From: Boseongicola sp.
GTDB taxonomy: Bacteria; Pseudomonadota; Alphaproteobacteria; Rhodobacterales; Rhodobacteraceae
DNA: 64,000 nucleotides
NCBI GenBank assembly: GCA_028824715.1
Contig: JAPPCV010000056.1
Coordinates: forward strand, 1 to 64,000
Reading direction: 5' to 3'
In this document: positions 27,357-35,373 of the stretch, piece after piece
Layout of the letters: every line of letters starts with the position of its first letter
Numbering within the stretch: position 1 is the stretch's first letter
Position numbers and translations under genes: made by a program
Notes under the pieces: generated by a model
Database searches by the model: none
What the model was told of the DNA's origin: nothing
The model's input: the letters and a program-made list of their open reading frames with translations, nothing else

Positions 27357-28145
27357 TCATCCACCCCATGCAGGTACTGCGATGGATTTCAGATCCTCAA
27401 AGACCTGTGGTGCACCGGCGATCACGCGACCTCCTTTGCGGATCATCTCGTCGGCGTTCTGGTCCTCGACCACTCCGCCCGCCTCAGCCACGAGAAGCTG
27501 ACCTGCGAGGCAATCCCATGCGTTCATATGCTCTTCCACATACCCAAGCAGTCGCCCTGCGGCCACGTATGCCAATGACAGGGCTCCGCTGGCATTGCGA
27601 TTGAACATCGTCCCGCGTACAACAAGAGCACTCACGATTGACGTGACGTTCTCGGGCTTGATGCGGTTTGAGTAACCCAACCCCACGGTCCCTTCGTCAA
27701 GAGACTTGCCTTCCGCCACGTGAACGGATTGTCCATTGAGCTTTGCTCCACGCCCGCGGAGCGCCGAAAAGGTTTCGTCGTAGACCGGGTCGTGGACTAC
27801 GCCGAATTGCGTTTTGCATTCGGACACACCGGCGAGAACAATCGTCCAGGTTGGAATGCCATTGAGGAAGTTCGTGGTGCCGTCAATCGGGTCAATGACC
27901 CATGTGAAGCCGTTTGCGCCAGAGGTGCCGCCATGTTCTTCGCCCACGATTCGGTCATCCGGCCACGCTTCCGCAATTCTCTCGCGGATGAACGATTCGA
28001 TCTTGCGGTCGGCTTCGCTCACCCAGTCATGCGAACCTTTCTGGTCGACACGCAGTTGGCCGCGGCGCGCGAAGTAGTCTCGCGCCAGCAATCCGGCGGA
28101 CTGGCAGAGATCCTTTGAAAATGCAAACTTGTCTTCGAGGGTCAT
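27357..28145 (-). CDS. Inositol monophosphatase family protein
   Basis: A 262-residue cytoplasmic Mg-dependent phosphomonoesterase. The metal-binding motifs are all present: GEEHG, WVIDPIDGTTNF, and WDCLAGQLLVAEAGG. The family includes myo-inositol-1-phosphatase, histidinol-phosphatase and 3'(2'),5'-bisphosphate nucleotidase; the sequence alone does not decide. I use the ATG at 28145 (MTLEDKFAF); the ORF track begins six codons earlier at GTG. It converges on the Afu/Fbp-like importer, leaving 138 bp with no clear terminator, and could dephosphorylate an imported compound. Confidence 0.88.
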   Translation of the reverse strand: MTLEDKFAFSKDLCQSAGLLARDYFARRGQLRVDQKGSHDWVSEADRKIESFIRERIAEAWPDDRIVGEEHGGTSGANGFTWVIDPIDGTTNFLNGIPTWTIVLAGVSECKTQFGVVHDPVYDETFSALRGRGAKLNGQSVHVAEGKSLDEGTVGLGYSNRIKPENVTSIVSALVVRGTMFNRNASGALSLAYVAAGRLLGYVEEHMNAWDCLAGQLLVAEAGGVVEDQNADEMIRKGGRVIAGAPQVFEDLKSIAVPAWGG

Positions 28146-28362
28146 GAACACGGATTCCAGCACGATTTGACCGGTCGTTCAATCAAGTCGCGCTGCATGG
28201 CAAGCCCTGTTCCGACGAAAGATGCAGGCGGCCGGCATTCCGAGAAGGGTCGGACCGGGTTGAGTGCCGGATCGTGAAGCGACCTTGACGCAAGCAGTGC
28301 CCGATGCTTGTCTGGCGGCGACCGGAAATCTCCGGCGGGAGCGGTGTCGAAGGATTCCCAAC

Positions 28363-29535
28363 GTGAAAGCGCTCATTGCCTTGGCCGCCTTTTCCCTTGG
28401 CGCCCCATCTGTCGGTGCCCAGCCCTGCGGAGGGCCCTTTGACGCGTTTCTTGACGGCATCAGGGACGAGGCAATCGGAAACGGCCATTCCGAGCAGGTG
28501 GTCGACCGATTCCTTGAACACGCAGCCCACGACCCGAATGTCATCCGGGCGGACCGGGCGCAGGGGATATTCCAGATTCCCTTCATCGAGTTTTCCGGGC
28601 GCCTGATCAGCCAGCACAGGCTTCATCATGGATCGGAGAACGCCAGGAAATGGGCGCATGTCTTCGATCACATCGAACGCGAGCACGGCGTTTCCCGAGG
28701 CGTCCTGCTTGCGTTCTGGGGCTTCGAGACCGACTTCGGCGTCGTTCAGGGCGATTTCAACACGGTCAATTCGCTGGTCACGCTTGCCCATGACTGCAGG
28801 CGACCGGAGCTGTTCCGACCTCAGGTCCTGGCCGCGGTCGAACTGTTCGAGCGAGGCGGCCTGGACCCTGTCAACACGACGGGAGCGTGGGCCGGCGAAA
28901 TCGGAATGGTCCAGATGCTGCCCGAAGACATTCTTCTCAATGGCGTCGACGGCGATGGCGACGGAAAGGTCGACTTGAAAGGCTCACCTGCGGACGCCCT
29001 GGTTTCGGGCGCCAGGATGCTCGTCAATCTAGGCTGGCGAAGAAATCAGCCCTGGATGCAGGAAGTGAGGATGCCGGAGCGCTTCGACTGGTTCGAGACC
29101 GGTTTCGAGAACTGGAAACCCGCGTCTGACTGGGTGGCGGCCGGGGTCAGGCCGAGATCGGGAAGGCTGGCCGCACCGGATCTTGAGGCGGCGATATTGC
29201 TGCCCCAAGGCCGGAACGGGCCCGCCTTCATGATCTATCCGAACTTCAACGTGTTCCTGGAGTGGAACAAGAGCTTCGTCTACGTGATCACTGCCGCCCA
29301 CTTCGCGATGCGCCTCGAGGGGGCGCCGGTCTACGATGCTGGTGAGCCTGGCACGGCGCTCGACGAGGGCCAGGTCAAGGCATTGCAGGAAAGACTCGAA
29401 GCTCGCGGCCATGATGTCGGCGGAATAGACGGCATCCTCGGTGCCAAGACCCGTAGCGCGGTGCAGAAGGAACAGGTGCGCCTCGGCTTGCCGGCGGATG
29501 CCTGGCCGACGCTGGAGCTTCTCGACCGGCTCTGA
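28363..29535 (+). CDS. Lytic murein transglycosylase, MltB family, with peptidoglycan-binding domain
   Basis: A 390-residue periplasmic enzyme that cleaves the MurNAc-GlcNAc bond with formation of 1,6-anhydro-MurNAc. A signal peptide ends around PSVGAQ (residue 20). The SLT_2/MltB domain spans about residues 25-320 with the catalytic Glu in FWGFETDFG (E122) and the typical NGVDGDGDGKVDL loop; a PG_binding_1 domain follows at 330-388. The GTG at 28363 has AAGGA eight bases upstream, while the ORF-track start lacks support. There is no lipobox, so the protein is probably soluble. Confidence 0.92.
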   Translation: MKALIALAAFSLGAPSVGAQPCGGPFDAFLDGIRDEAIGNGHSEQVVDRFLEHAAHDPNVIRADRAQGIFQIPFIEFSGRLISQHRLHHGSENARKWAHVFDHIEREHGVSRGVLLAFWGFETDFGVVQGDFNTVNSLVTLAHDCRRPELFRPQVLAAVELFERGGLDPVNTTGAWAGEIGMVQMLPEDILLNGVDGDGDGKVDLKGSPADALVSGARMLVNLGWRRNQPWMQEVRMPERFDWFETGFENWKPASDWVAAGVRPRSGRLAAPDLEAAILLPQGRNGPAFMIYPNFNVFLEWNKSFVYVITAAHFAMRLEGAPVYDAGEPGTALDEGQVKALQERLEARGHDVGGIDGILGAKTRSAVQKEQVRLGLPADAWPTLELLDRL

Positions 29536-29541
29536 TCGCTG

Positions 29542-29572
29542 CCGAGCGCTGACCGTGGCTGGCCACGCTCGG
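29542..29572. terminator. hairpin between convergent mltB-like and tpa genes
   Basis: CCGAGCG pairs with CGCTCGG, and a nested GTGG-ctgg-CCAC adds a second stem. It begins six bases after the transglycosylase stop and about 50 bp from the end of tpa, so it could serve both. It lacks a T-run. Confidence 0.45.
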
Positions 29573-29620
29573 GCCGGCCGGAAGCTCGTGACCCGTCTGC
29601 CGCTCCGCCCCTGGCGGATC

Positions 29621-30994
29621 TCAGGAGAATGTCCTGGTCAGTGCCTTGTCCACCGCAGCAGTGATCCGGTCGATGTCGTCGGCGGTCGAGATCAGCGGGG
29701 GCGAGAAGCAAAGCGTGTTGTTGAGTCCGGGCAGCGAGCGGTTGGTTGCACCGATGATGACGCCCTGCGTCGCGCAGTCCGCGGCAACAGCCAGGACCGT
29801 CTTTTCGTCGACCGGTTCCTTGGTCGCGCGGTCGGCAACGAGTTCGGCCCCGCAGAACAGGCCCTTGCCGCGCACGTCGCCGATGACGCGGTGTCTCTCC
29901 TGAAGCGAGCGCAGGTTGTCGATGAGGCGCGCACCCATCCGCGTGGTGTTGTCGAGGAGGTTCTCCTCCTCGATGATCGCGACGTTTTCGAGCGCCGCAG
30001 CCGGTCCGGCGGTGCAGCCGCCAAAAGTCGAGATGTCACGGAAATAGTTCATGGGGTCGTCGGCATCGTCCTTGAACATGGCGAAGACCTCGTCGGTCGT
30101 GACCATGCAGGCGATTGCGGCATAGCCCGAGGCCACGCCCTTGGCCATGGTCACGAAGTCGGGCTTGACGCCGAAGTGCTGGTAGCCAAACCACGTTCCG
30201 GTGCGCCCGACGCCGCAGACGACCTCGTCGATATGGAGCAGGACGTCGTGTTTCCTGCAGATTTCCTGAATCCGCTCCCAGTATCCTTCCGGCGGCGGAA
30301 CGACGCCTCCACCGGCCGTCACGGGTTCCAGGCACAGCGCGCCCACGGTGTCCGGACCTTCCCGCAGGATGACCTCTTCGACCTGGTCTGCCGCCCACTC
30401 GCCGTAGCTTTCGGTTTCGACCTGGGCGCGGTATTCGAGACAGTGCGGCACTTCCACGAAGCCGGGCGTGAACGGGCCGTACTGTGCATTCCTTTCCGGC
30501 TGTCCGCCTGCCGAAAGGCAGGCGATCGTCGTGCCGTGATAGTCGCGTTCACGAAAGAGGATCTTGTGCTTCTTGCCGCCGTATTTCTTGTGCGCGATCT
30601 GGCGGACCATCTTGAAGGCCTTCTCGTTCGCCTCGGAGCCGGAATTTGCATAGTAGACCCGCGTCAGCCCGGGCAGCAGCCCGGTCAGCTTCTTGGCGAA
30701 ATTCGCGCCAGGGATCGATCCCGCACTGCCCGCGAAATACGGAATCTGGACGAGCTGGTCTCGAATGGCGTTGGCAATGCGCTCGCGACCATAGCCGACG
30801 TTGACGGTCCACACGCCGCCCGAGACGGCGTCGATGTACTCGCTTCCAGCCGCGTCCCAAACGCGCACGCCCTTGCCTTCGACCATGACGCGGGGATCGC
30901 TTGTCTCCAGAGGCTTGTGCTGCATCAGGTGATGCCAGATGTGCGCGCGGTCGGCTTCGATCACGTCGGCGAGGTCGTTTGGAACAATGTTCAT
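29621..30994 (-). CDS. tpa: Taurine--pyruvate aminotransferase
   Basis: A 457-residue class III PLP aminotransferase converting taurine plus pyruvate to sulfoacetaldehyde plus alanine. The N-terminus (ADRAHIWHHLMQHKPLETSDPRV), VWTVNVGYGRERIA, YYANSGSEANEKAFKMVRQIAHKKYGGKKHKIL and HCLEYRAQVETESYGEWAADQVE agree closely with known Tpa proteins. The PLP lysine is K285 in MAKGVASGY. Partner genes such as xsc, pta and tauABC are not nearby, so sulfoacetaldehyde would have to be handled elsewhere. Related omega-amino acid aminotransferases are a weaker alternative. Confidence 0.88.
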   Translation of the reverse strand: MNIVPNDLADVIEADRAHIWHHLMQHKPLETSDPRVMVEGKGVRVWDAAGSEYIDAVSGGVWTVNVGYGRERIANAIRDQLVQIPYFAGSAGSIPGANFAKKLTGLLPGLTRVYYANSGSEANEKAFKMVRQIAHKKYGGKKHKILFRERDYHGTTIACLSAGGQPERNAQYGPFTPGFVEVPHCLEYRAQVETESYGEWAADQVEEVILREGPDTVGALCLEPVTAGGGVVPPPEGYWERIQEICRKHDVLLHIDEVVCGVGRTGTWFGYQHFGVKPDFVTMAKGVASGYAAIACMVTTDEVFAMFKDDADDPMNYFRDISTFGGCTAGPAAALENVAIIEEENLLDNTTRMGARLIDNLRSLQERHRVIGDVRGKGLFCGAELVADRATKEPVDEKTVLAVAADCATQGVIIGATNRSLPGLNNTLCFSPPLISTADDIDRITAAVDKALTRTFS

Positions 30995-31107
30995 TCGGGT
31001 GTCCTCCTGGGAAGGATGCGGTTCGCGCTAGATTATCCGAAGCAAGGGAACGGGACCAGAGGGCATTGCGGTTTCGGAGAATGGATTGTCGCCTTGAAGC
31101 CGGGCCT

Positions 31108-31665
31108 CTATTCTTCACGGGCTTCGGTCAGGGCCCGGATGATCGCCCTGGCGCTTTCGCCGTACCATTCGGCATCTCCGCGCATCCTTGCGATTTCCCT
31201 GCCGTCCATGTCAAGGATCACCGTGGCGGGAAGGCCAAGGACCGCCATGCTGCGGGCAAGGTTCTGTCTTGGGTCGAGGTATAGCGGGAGGTTGTCGACG
31301 CCAGTCTCCTGGAAGAACCTGCGGATGCCCGGAATCGAATTGCGCCCCGTGGCGATGGTCAAGACTTCGAACCGCTCGCCGCCGAATTCGCGTTGCAGTT
31401 CCGAAAGCATGGGCATTTCCTTGCGGCAAGGCGCGCACCAGGTGGCCCAGAAGTTGACAAGCACGAACTTGCCGTTGAAGTCAGACAGCTGATGTGCGCC
31501 ACCCTCCGGGTCGGTGAAGCCGGTGTCGGGCACGGTCCTCGGTTCCGAGAAGACAAGCTTCCTCATCGTTCCCTCGCGCAGGTCCGCGAGCTGGCCGGTG
31601 TCTGCAATGGCGTGGTTTGCAGCGAGCGCAAGGCAAGTGTAGAGAACGGCAAGGCAACGGGACAT
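31108..31665 (-). CDS. tlpA: TlpA family thiol:disulfide oxidoreductase
   Basis: A 185-residue exported thioredoxin-like protein with a signal peptide or membrane anchor at residues 1-22 and the redox motif WCAPC (C77, C80), followed by the TlpA features VLTIATGRNS and a cis-proline region GLPATVILDMDG. TlpA proteins reduce periplasmic disulfides, for example in cytochrome oxidase copper-site assembly. The ATG at 31665 follows GGAGGGAG. It is divergent from argH with only 21 bp between start codons, an arrangement I associate with alphaproteobacteria. Confidence 0.92.
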   Translation of the reverse strand: MSRCLAVLYTCLALAANHAIADTGQLADLREGTMRKLVFSEPRTVPDTGFTDPEGGAHQLSDFNGKFVLVNFWATWCAPCRKEMPMLSELQREFGGERFEVLTIATGRNSIPGIRRFFQETGVDNLPLYLDPRQNLARSMAVLGLPATVILDMDGREIARMRGDAEWYGESARAIIRALTEAREE

Positions 31666-31686
31666 TGAACTCCCTCCGGAGACCAG

Positions 31687-33075
31687 ATGACGGACGACGC
31701 GAACAAGATGTGGGGCGGACGCTTTGACGCCGGTCCGGATGCGATCATGGAAGCGATCAACGCTTCCATCGGATTCGACCAGCGGTTGGCGCGACACGAC
31801 ATCGAAGGTTCGCTTGCCCACGCAGCGATGCTTGCCGCAACGGGCATCGTCACGGATAGCGATGCCAGGGCGATCCGTGAAGGCCTGCTCACGGTGTTGT
31901 CAGAGATTGACACTGGCAAGTTCCGGTTTCTGGCCGCGCTTGAAGACATCCACATGAACATCGAATCGCGCCTGCACGAATTGATCGGCGCGCCTGCGGG
32001 ACGGCTTCATACCGCGCGGAGCCGGAATGACCAGGTCGCGACCGACTTGCGGCTTTGGGTGCGGGACCAATGCGATGCGGCGATTGCGGGCATCAGGGCG
32101 CTGCAGCGGGCACTTGTTGACCAAGCCGAAGCCGGAGCGGACTGGGTGATGCCCGGGTTCACGCATCTGCAGGCGGCGCAGCCGGTGACTTGGGGCCATC
32201 ACATGATGGCGTATGTCGAAATGCTGGAGCGTGACGCTTCGAGGCTCGCTGACGCGCGGACGCGGATGAACGAGAGCCCGCTCGGGGCCTGCGCCCTGGC
32301 AGGAACGTCCTTTCCGATTGACAGGGATGCCACGGCGAGAGCGCTCGGCTTTGATCGGCCGATGGCGAATTCCCTCGACGCGGTGGCGGATCGGGACTTC
32401 GCGTTGGAATTCCTGGCGGCGAGCGCCATCGTGGCAATGCATCTCAGCCGTCTGGCCGAGGAAATCGTGATCTGGTCGAGTGCGCAGTTCCGGTTCGTCT
32501 CGCTTTCCGACCGCTTTTCGACCGGTTCGTCGATCATGCCGCAGAAAAGGAACCCGGATGCAGCCGAGCTCGTGCGCGCAAAGACCGGGCGCATTCTCGG
32601 GAGCGCCGTGGGCCTGTTCACCGTCATGAAGGGCCTCGCGCTGGCCTATTCCAAGGACCTGCAGGAAGACAAGGAGCAGGTCTTCGACGCCGCGGATTCG
32701 CTCATGCTCGTGCTGCCGGCCATGGAAGGCATGGTTCGGGACATGTCGGCCGACCGGGATGCCCTGAACGCCGCGGCCTCCTTGGGCTTCTCGACCTCCA
32801 CCGATCTTGCCGACTGGCTGGTGCGGGAGGCGGGCCTGCCGTTTCGGGAGGCGCATCATGTGACCGGCACGCTGGTGGCGATGGCGGATTCCGAGAACAA
32901 GGATCTGCAGGACCTGACCCTGGAACAGATGACGTCGGTTCACGACGCGATCACGGAGCAGGTCCGGGACGTGCTGGGAGCGGGCAATTCGGTTCGGAGC
33001 CGCACATCCTATGGGGGGACGGCACCCGAGCGAGTGCGTGAGCAAGTCGCGCTGTGGCAGGAGCGGTTGTCATGA
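31687..33075 (+). CDS. argH: Argininosuccinate lyase
   Basis: Splits argininosuccinate into arginine and fumarate, the last step of arginine biosynthesis. The 462-residue protein has the aspartase/fumarase superfamily signature [12 protein letters not shown] (about residues 280-291, with the mobile catalytic Ser), [16 protein letters not shown] and [17 protein letters not shown]. The ATG follows CCGGAGACC. Its end overlaps a 50-codon ORF by ATGA, and an LptM-like lipoprotein gene and lysA follow. Confidence 0.96.
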   Translation: MTDDANKMWGGRFDAGPDAIMEAINASIGFDQRLARHDIEGSLAHAAMLAATGIVTDSDARAIREGLLTVLSEIDTGKFRFLAALEDIHMNIESRLHELIGAPAGRLHTARSRNDQVATDLRLWVRDQCDAAIAGIRALQRALVDQAEAGADWVMPGFTHLQAAQPVTWGHHMMAYVEMLERDASRLADARTRMNESPLGACALAGTSFPIDRDATARALGFDRPMANSLDAVADRDFALEFLAASAIVAMHLSRLAEEIVIWSSAQFRFVSLSDRFSTGSSIMPQKRNPDAAELVRAKTGRILGSAVGLFTVMKGLALAYSKDLQEDKEQVFDAADSLMLVLPAMEGMVRDMSADRDALNAAASLGFSTSTDLADWLVREAGLPFREAHHVTGTLVAMADSENKDLQDLTLEQMTSVHDAITEQVRDVLGAGNSVRSRTSYGGTAPERVREQVALWQERLS

Positions 33076-33224
33076 GCAGATGGGCAAGTCTTGCATCATT
33101 CCGCGGCGCCACGCGACAGAAGCTGGCGCTCGGGATGAACGCCTGGGTCGGTGGCCGCTGGACAAGCGTCATTCCTTCGATTTCGGCGCAAGCGGTCGGT
33201 CTTGGCGCGGCGGTGTCGCAGTGA
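33072..33224 (+). CDS. possible 50-residue ORF bridging argH and the lipoprotein gene
   Basis: Starts with ATG overlapping the argH stop (ATGA) and ends with TGA overlapping the GTG of the lipoprotein gene (GTGA). The product, [21 protein letters not shown]..., is basic with no recognised domain. Double overlap suggests translational coupling, but a coincidental ORF is quite possible in GC-rich DNA. It is not in the ORF track because of length. Confidence 0.3.
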   Translation: MSRWASLASFRGATRQKLALGMNAWVGGRWTSVIPSISAQAVGLGAAVSQ

Positions 33225-33349
33225 GGTGGCTTTCGCTTCTCGTCGTCCTGTCTCTCGGCGCATGCGGCGTTGATGGTCCGCCCCACCCGAAGGGACCGGG
33301 TGTCAGCGTGGCGGGCGAGGCAAGAATCGGCATCGTCGGGAGGCTGTGA
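33221..33349 (+). CDS. LptM/YifL-like small lipoprotein
   Basis: A 42-residue prolipoprotein: [15 protein letters not shown] forms a signal peptide with lipobox LGAC, followed by GVDGPPHPKG, typical of the small LptM (YifL) lipoproteins encoded between argH and lysA in many proteobacteria. In E. coli LptM helps oxidative maturation of the LPS translocon protein LptD. The GTG start at 33221 lacks a good Shine-Dalgarno and probably depends on coupling. The ORF track merges it into a longer reading that begins inside argH. Confidence 0.72.
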   Translation: MRWLSLLVVLSLGACGVDGPPHPKGPGVSVAGEARIGIVGRL

Positions 33350-33476
33350 CAAACGTACGTGGGCGCGGCGCTCGGGCCGGTTCGGGATTTCCCTTGTTGG
33401 CCAGGATGGCCGCATCGGATGCTGCGCTCCCGTTTCGCTGGAACTCGAGATGTGCGGGAGTCTTTCTCGCGGAACC

Positions 33477-33926
33477 CTACGGCAGGTGAACCACGACGTC
33501 CGACCTTATCGAATTGGCAATGAAGCAGCGCCGGTGGGCGGCATGATGGAGCTCGCGGATCTTCCCAGGTTCCGGGACCGCTCCAGTCCAAAGGGTTTCG
33601 GGATGAAGATCGACGCGGGTGATCCAGGGATGCGGCGAACCTTCCATTTGGCCGACGGCCGCATCGCGATAGGATGCAGCCCGCAATCCGGCCCGCTGCG
33701 CGAGATCCAGAAACCAGAGCATGTGGCATGACGCAACCGCGGCCACGAAAGCCTCTTCCGGATCGACTGCCGCGGCGTCGGAAAAGGGATGCGGGACAGC
33801 TAGCGGCGATGCCGAGGCGCGGATGACGGCTCCGCCGTCAAATGCCCAGTCATGGGCCCTGGAGTAGCGGCCACGCGCGAAGTCGCCCTCGCATGCCCAG
33901 CGAATCGAAGCGGCATATTCATGCAT
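33477..33926 (-). CDS. OsmC family peroxiredoxin-like protein
   Basis: A 149-residue OsmC-fold protein, a thiol peroxidase family that reduces organic hydroperoxides. The two redox cysteines are in AVASCHMLWFL (C67) and RRCFIANSI (C134), at normal spacing. The N-terminus HEYAASIRWACEGDFARGRYSRAHDW fits the family. The ATG at 33926 follows GAGAGAAAG; the 65 codons upstream in the ORF track are not family-like. It lies between the lipoprotein gene and divergent lysA, inserted into an otherwise usual argH-lptM-lysA block. Confidence 0.9.
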   Translation of the reverse strand: MHEYAASIRWACEGDFARGRYSRAHDWAFDGGAVIRASASPLAVPHPFSDAAAVDPEEAFVAAVASCHMLWFLDLAQRAGLRAASYRDAAVGQMEGSPHPWITRVDLHPETLWTGAVPEPGKIRELHHAAHRRCFIANSIRSDVVVHLP

Positions 33927-34069
33927 GGCTTGACTTTCTCTCCGGACAAGGCGGATGTCCAATTGCTTCCTGCAGATGATGCGCGTTCCGCAAAGCGCGC
34001 AATCCGGACGAATGTTGCGCCGTGATGCGCATCTGATATGACGATTTGCCGGGTCTCGAGGAAACACGG

Positions 34070-35341
34070 ATGGACCATTTTCTTTATCGCGACGGCGTCC
34101 TGCATGCCGAAGACGTGCCACTTCCCGAGATCGCGGCGACGGTGGGGACGCCGTTCTACGTCTACTCGACGGCGACCCTGGAACGGCATTACCGTCTCTT
34201 CGACGAGGGCATGGCCGGCATGGATCACCTTGTCTGTTACGCCATGAAGGCGAACTCGAACCAGGCGGTGCTCACGGTAATGGCTCGACTTGGAGCGGGC
34301 GCAGATGTCGTGTCGGGCGGCGAGTACTCAAGGGCCGTCGCGGCGGGCTTCCCGGTCGAGCGGATCGTCTTCTCGGGCGTGGGCAAGACAGCGGACGAAA
34401 TGGAACTGGCTCTGTCCGGCGGCGTGCGACAGATCAATGTCGAGAGCGAGCCCGAACTGCGCAGGCTTTCCGAGGTCGCCGTTCGGCTTGGTGTTACTGC
34501 GCCGATAGCCATACGGATCAATCCCGACGTCGATGCACGGACTCACGAGAAGATCGCCACAGGCAGATCCGAGAACAAGTTCGGCGTTCCGATCGGCCGT
34601 GCGCGTGAGATCTATGCGGAGGCGGCAGGACTTCCGGGCCTGGATGTCGCTGGCATCGACGTCCATATCGGATCGCAGCTTACCGATCTTGGTCCCTACG
34701 AGCGGGCCTATGGAAAGGTGGCGGAACTGGCCCGTGTGCTTCGGTCCGACGGCCATGACATCCGACGGCTGGATCTGGGGGGTGGACTGGGGATTCCCTA
34801 CGAGCGTTCAAATGCCGTGCCGCCGCTTCCGATCGACTACTGCGAGGTGATCAGGCGCACCGTCGGGGATCTGGATTGCGAAATCGAGATCGAGCCCGGG
34901 CGGTTGATTGCCGGAAACGCGGGGCTGCTGGTCGCGGGGGTCATATACGTCAAGGCCGGCCAGGATCGCGAATTCCTGATCCTCGATGCCGCGATGAACG
35001 ACCTGGTGCGCCCCGCCATGTATGGCGCCCATCACGAAATCGTGCCCGTGACCGAGCCCGTTCCGGGGTCCGAACAGGCAACATATGACGTCGTGGGCCC
35101 TGTTTGCGAAACCGGAGACACCTTCTCGCGTGGACGGAAAATGCCTTCTGTCGTTGAAGGAGATCTCGTTGCGTTCCGCTCGGCGGGCGCCTATGGAGCG
35201 GTGATGGCATCGGAGTACAATTCCAGGCCGCTGGTTCCCGAGGTGCTGGTCAGCGAACGCCGTTTTGCAGTGATCCGGCCGCGCCCGGCATTTGACGAAA
35301 TGATCAATCGCGATATCATCCCGTCATGGCTCAAGGGGTAG
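34070..35341 (+). CDS. lysA: Diaminopimelate decarboxylase
   Basis: Decarboxylates meso-diaminopimelate to L-lysine. The 423-residue PLP enzyme of the alanine racemase-like barrel fold has the Schiff-base lysine in YAMKANSN (K60), the glycine-rich GGGLGIPY phosphate-binding segment, HIGSQ, and the second-subunit cysteine loop CETGDTF (C346). The ATG at 34070 follows GAGGAAA. It probably shares a transcript with the TIGR02302 gene downstream. Confidence 0.95.
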   Translation: MDHFLYRDGVLHAEDVPLPEIAATVGTPFYVYSTATLERHYRLFDEGMAGMDHLVCYAMKANSNQAVLTVMARLGAGADVVSGGEYSRAVAAGFPVERIVFSGVGKTADEMELALSGGVRQINVESEPELRRLSEVAVRLGVTAPIAIRINPDVDARTHEKIATGRSENKFGVPIGRAREIYAEAAGLPGLDVAGIDVHIGSQLTDLGPYERAYGKVAELARVLRSDGHDIRRLDLGGGLGIPYERSNAVPPLPIDYCEVIRRTVGDLDCEIEIEPGRLIAGNAGLLVAGVIYVKAGQDREFLILDAAMNDLVRPAMYGAHHEIVPVTEPVPGSEQATYDVVGPVCETGDTFSRGRKMPSVVEGDLVAFRSAGAYGAVMASEYNSRPLVPEVLVSERRFAVIRPRPAFDEMINRDIIPSWLKG

Positions 35342-35373
35342 GCAAGGCCTGGCCCAAGAAGGAACCGGGACCC

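Noticed and set aside
29441-31492. 683-codon plus-strand ORF over tpa and tlpA
   Set aside because: Frame shadow; tpa and tlpA on the minus strand explain the DNA.
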